From positions 28,589 to 92,588 of the forward strand of contig DAIOSV010000002.1 of assembly GCA_036752345.1 (NCBI GenBank): DNA of 64,000 nt, given 5' to 3'. A program made the position numbers and the translations under genes. Source of the stretch: UBA1715 sp036752345 (GTDB lineage Bacteria; Bacteroidota; Bacteroidia; Bacteroidales; UBA1715). The notes under the pieces are model-generated. The model was not told where the DNA came from. It was given only the letters and a program-made list of their open reading frames with translations, and ran no database searches. Position 1 is the first letter of the stretch, and every line of letters begins with the position of its first letter. Of the stretch, positions 63,501-64,000 are shown in pieces.

Positions 63501-64000
63501 ATGAGAGAACAAACAGAAGAAATAGCAGAACGAATTGTCACAGCCCGTGAAGCTTTTGGGATGTCAATTGAAGATGCAGCAAAATCATTAGGTATTAATA
63601 AATATGAATACCAAGATTTTGAGTCGGGACAAATTGATATACCAGTTAGTTCAATTTTGAAAATTGCAGCCTTGTATAAGGTTGATGTTGCTACATTACT
63701 AACAGGTGAAGAGCCTCGTCGTATGACCTATTCGGTTACCCGTAAAGGAGAAGGCGTAAGCGTAGAACGTCACAAACGATATAAATATAAAGCCTTAGTT
63801 TCTGATTTCATCGGGAAAAAAGCGAACTTCTTTATTGTAACGGCTGATGCGAGTGACGAAAACGTACAATTCAGTTCTCACGAAGGACAAGAATTTTTAT
63901 ATGTTGTAGATGGAACAATGGAACTTCATTTCAAAGATGAAAAAGTTATATTGAACGAGGGTGATAGTGTGTTTTTTAATTCTTCTATTTCGCACGCAGT
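63501..64000 (+). CDS. XRE-family regulator with cupin domain, cut by the window end
   Basis: 166 codons visible, open to the window edge. The start MREQTEEIAERIVTAREAFG opens a helix-turn-helix of the XRE type (about 8-68; MSIEDAAKSLGINKYEYQDF and VSSILKIAALYKVDVATLL). A linker leads to a cupin_2 domain (about 110 onward; HEGQEFLYVVDGTMELHF and LNEGDSVFFNSSISHAV). Such proteins sense a small molecule through the cupin and control nearby metabolic genes. The C-terminal end lies beyond position 64000. Probably in one transcript with fabG. Confidence 0.88.
   Translation, partial: MREQTEEIAERIVTAREAFGMSIEDAAKSLGINKYEYQDFESGQIDIPVSSILKIAALYKVDVATLLTGEEPRRMTYSVTRKGEGVSVERHKRYKYKALVSDFIGKKANFFIVTADASDENVQFSSHEGQEFLYVVDGTMELHFKDEKVILNEGDSVFFNSSISHA

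Overview
The window looks like chromosome from an anaerobic-type, low-GC member of the Bacteroidota, probably order Bacteroidales. Three things support this. There is a complete type IX secretion (T9SS) core operon, porP/sprF-gldK-gldL-gldM-gldN (46.4-52.5 kb). Bacteroidota-only families are present (DUF4290, DUF3109, DUF2279, START-like, PorE-like OmpA proteins). The TAnnTTTG -7 promoter box recurs in front of at least twelve genes on both strands. Five runs of exactly 100 N show that this is a scaffolded draft. At least three gaps clearly hide more than 100 bases or a frame change, so open frames running across them should not be trusted. I see no rRNA, tRNA, CRISPR array, transposase or phage gene.

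Layout. 0.3-12.9 kb: one giant secreted protein of about 4,175 residues, with an N-terminal family 8 glycoside hydrolase, DUF11-type modules, a very long array of Cys-paired Ig-like modules and a type B T9SS sorting domain. 12.9-14.7 kb: two small secreted proteins of unknown role. 14.7-20.8 kb: a compact co-directional run of GT4 and GT2 glycosyltransferases, ribBA, manA, DUF3109 and DUF2279, with overlapping or abutting ends. 20.9-23.3 kb: a MATE exporter and an SGNH hydrolase. 23.4-27.1 kb: a second T9SS cargo with eleven InlB-B-like repeats and a type A sorting domain. 27.2-29.3 kb: a CPA2 antiporter with a universal-stress-like tail. 29.4-33.6 kb: an accessory-looking stretch (MORN-repeat protein, NYN-LOTUS protein, VanW, YdeI-like protein) with its own repeats and a different base skew. 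33.7-43.1 kb: htpG, a membrane-anchored pseudo-receiver protein, a 2H phosphoesterase, purM, a PorE-like protein, an FKBP isomerase, a membrane LytTR regulator and plsC. 43.2-46.3 kb: a tetrapyrrole-methylase-family methyltransferase, a START-like protein, an LptF/G permease and a YqeY protein. 46.4-52.5 kb: the T9SS core. 52.6-64 kb: M23 peptidase, UvrD/PcrA helicase, DUF4290, murA, rpsO, pnp, a second PorE-like protein, fabG and an XRE-cupin regulator cut by the window end.

How the parts fit. The T9SS core (PorP/SprF-like outer-membrane protein, GldK lipoprotein ring partner of GldN, GldL/GldM motor), two PorE-like peptidoglycan-binding proteins and two cargo proteins carrying type B and type A sorting domains lie in the same 62 kb. 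This suggests a cell that displays a cellulase-like giant adhesin on its surface. The rest is mostly housekeeping. MurA carries Asp in place of the fosfomycin-target Cys. The most unusual non-coding structures are eight 21-bp heptad-coding repeats running into the start of the YdeI-like gene, a triplicated TTTTACAAAG motif between plsC and its neighbour, and two strong hairpins upstream of htpG.
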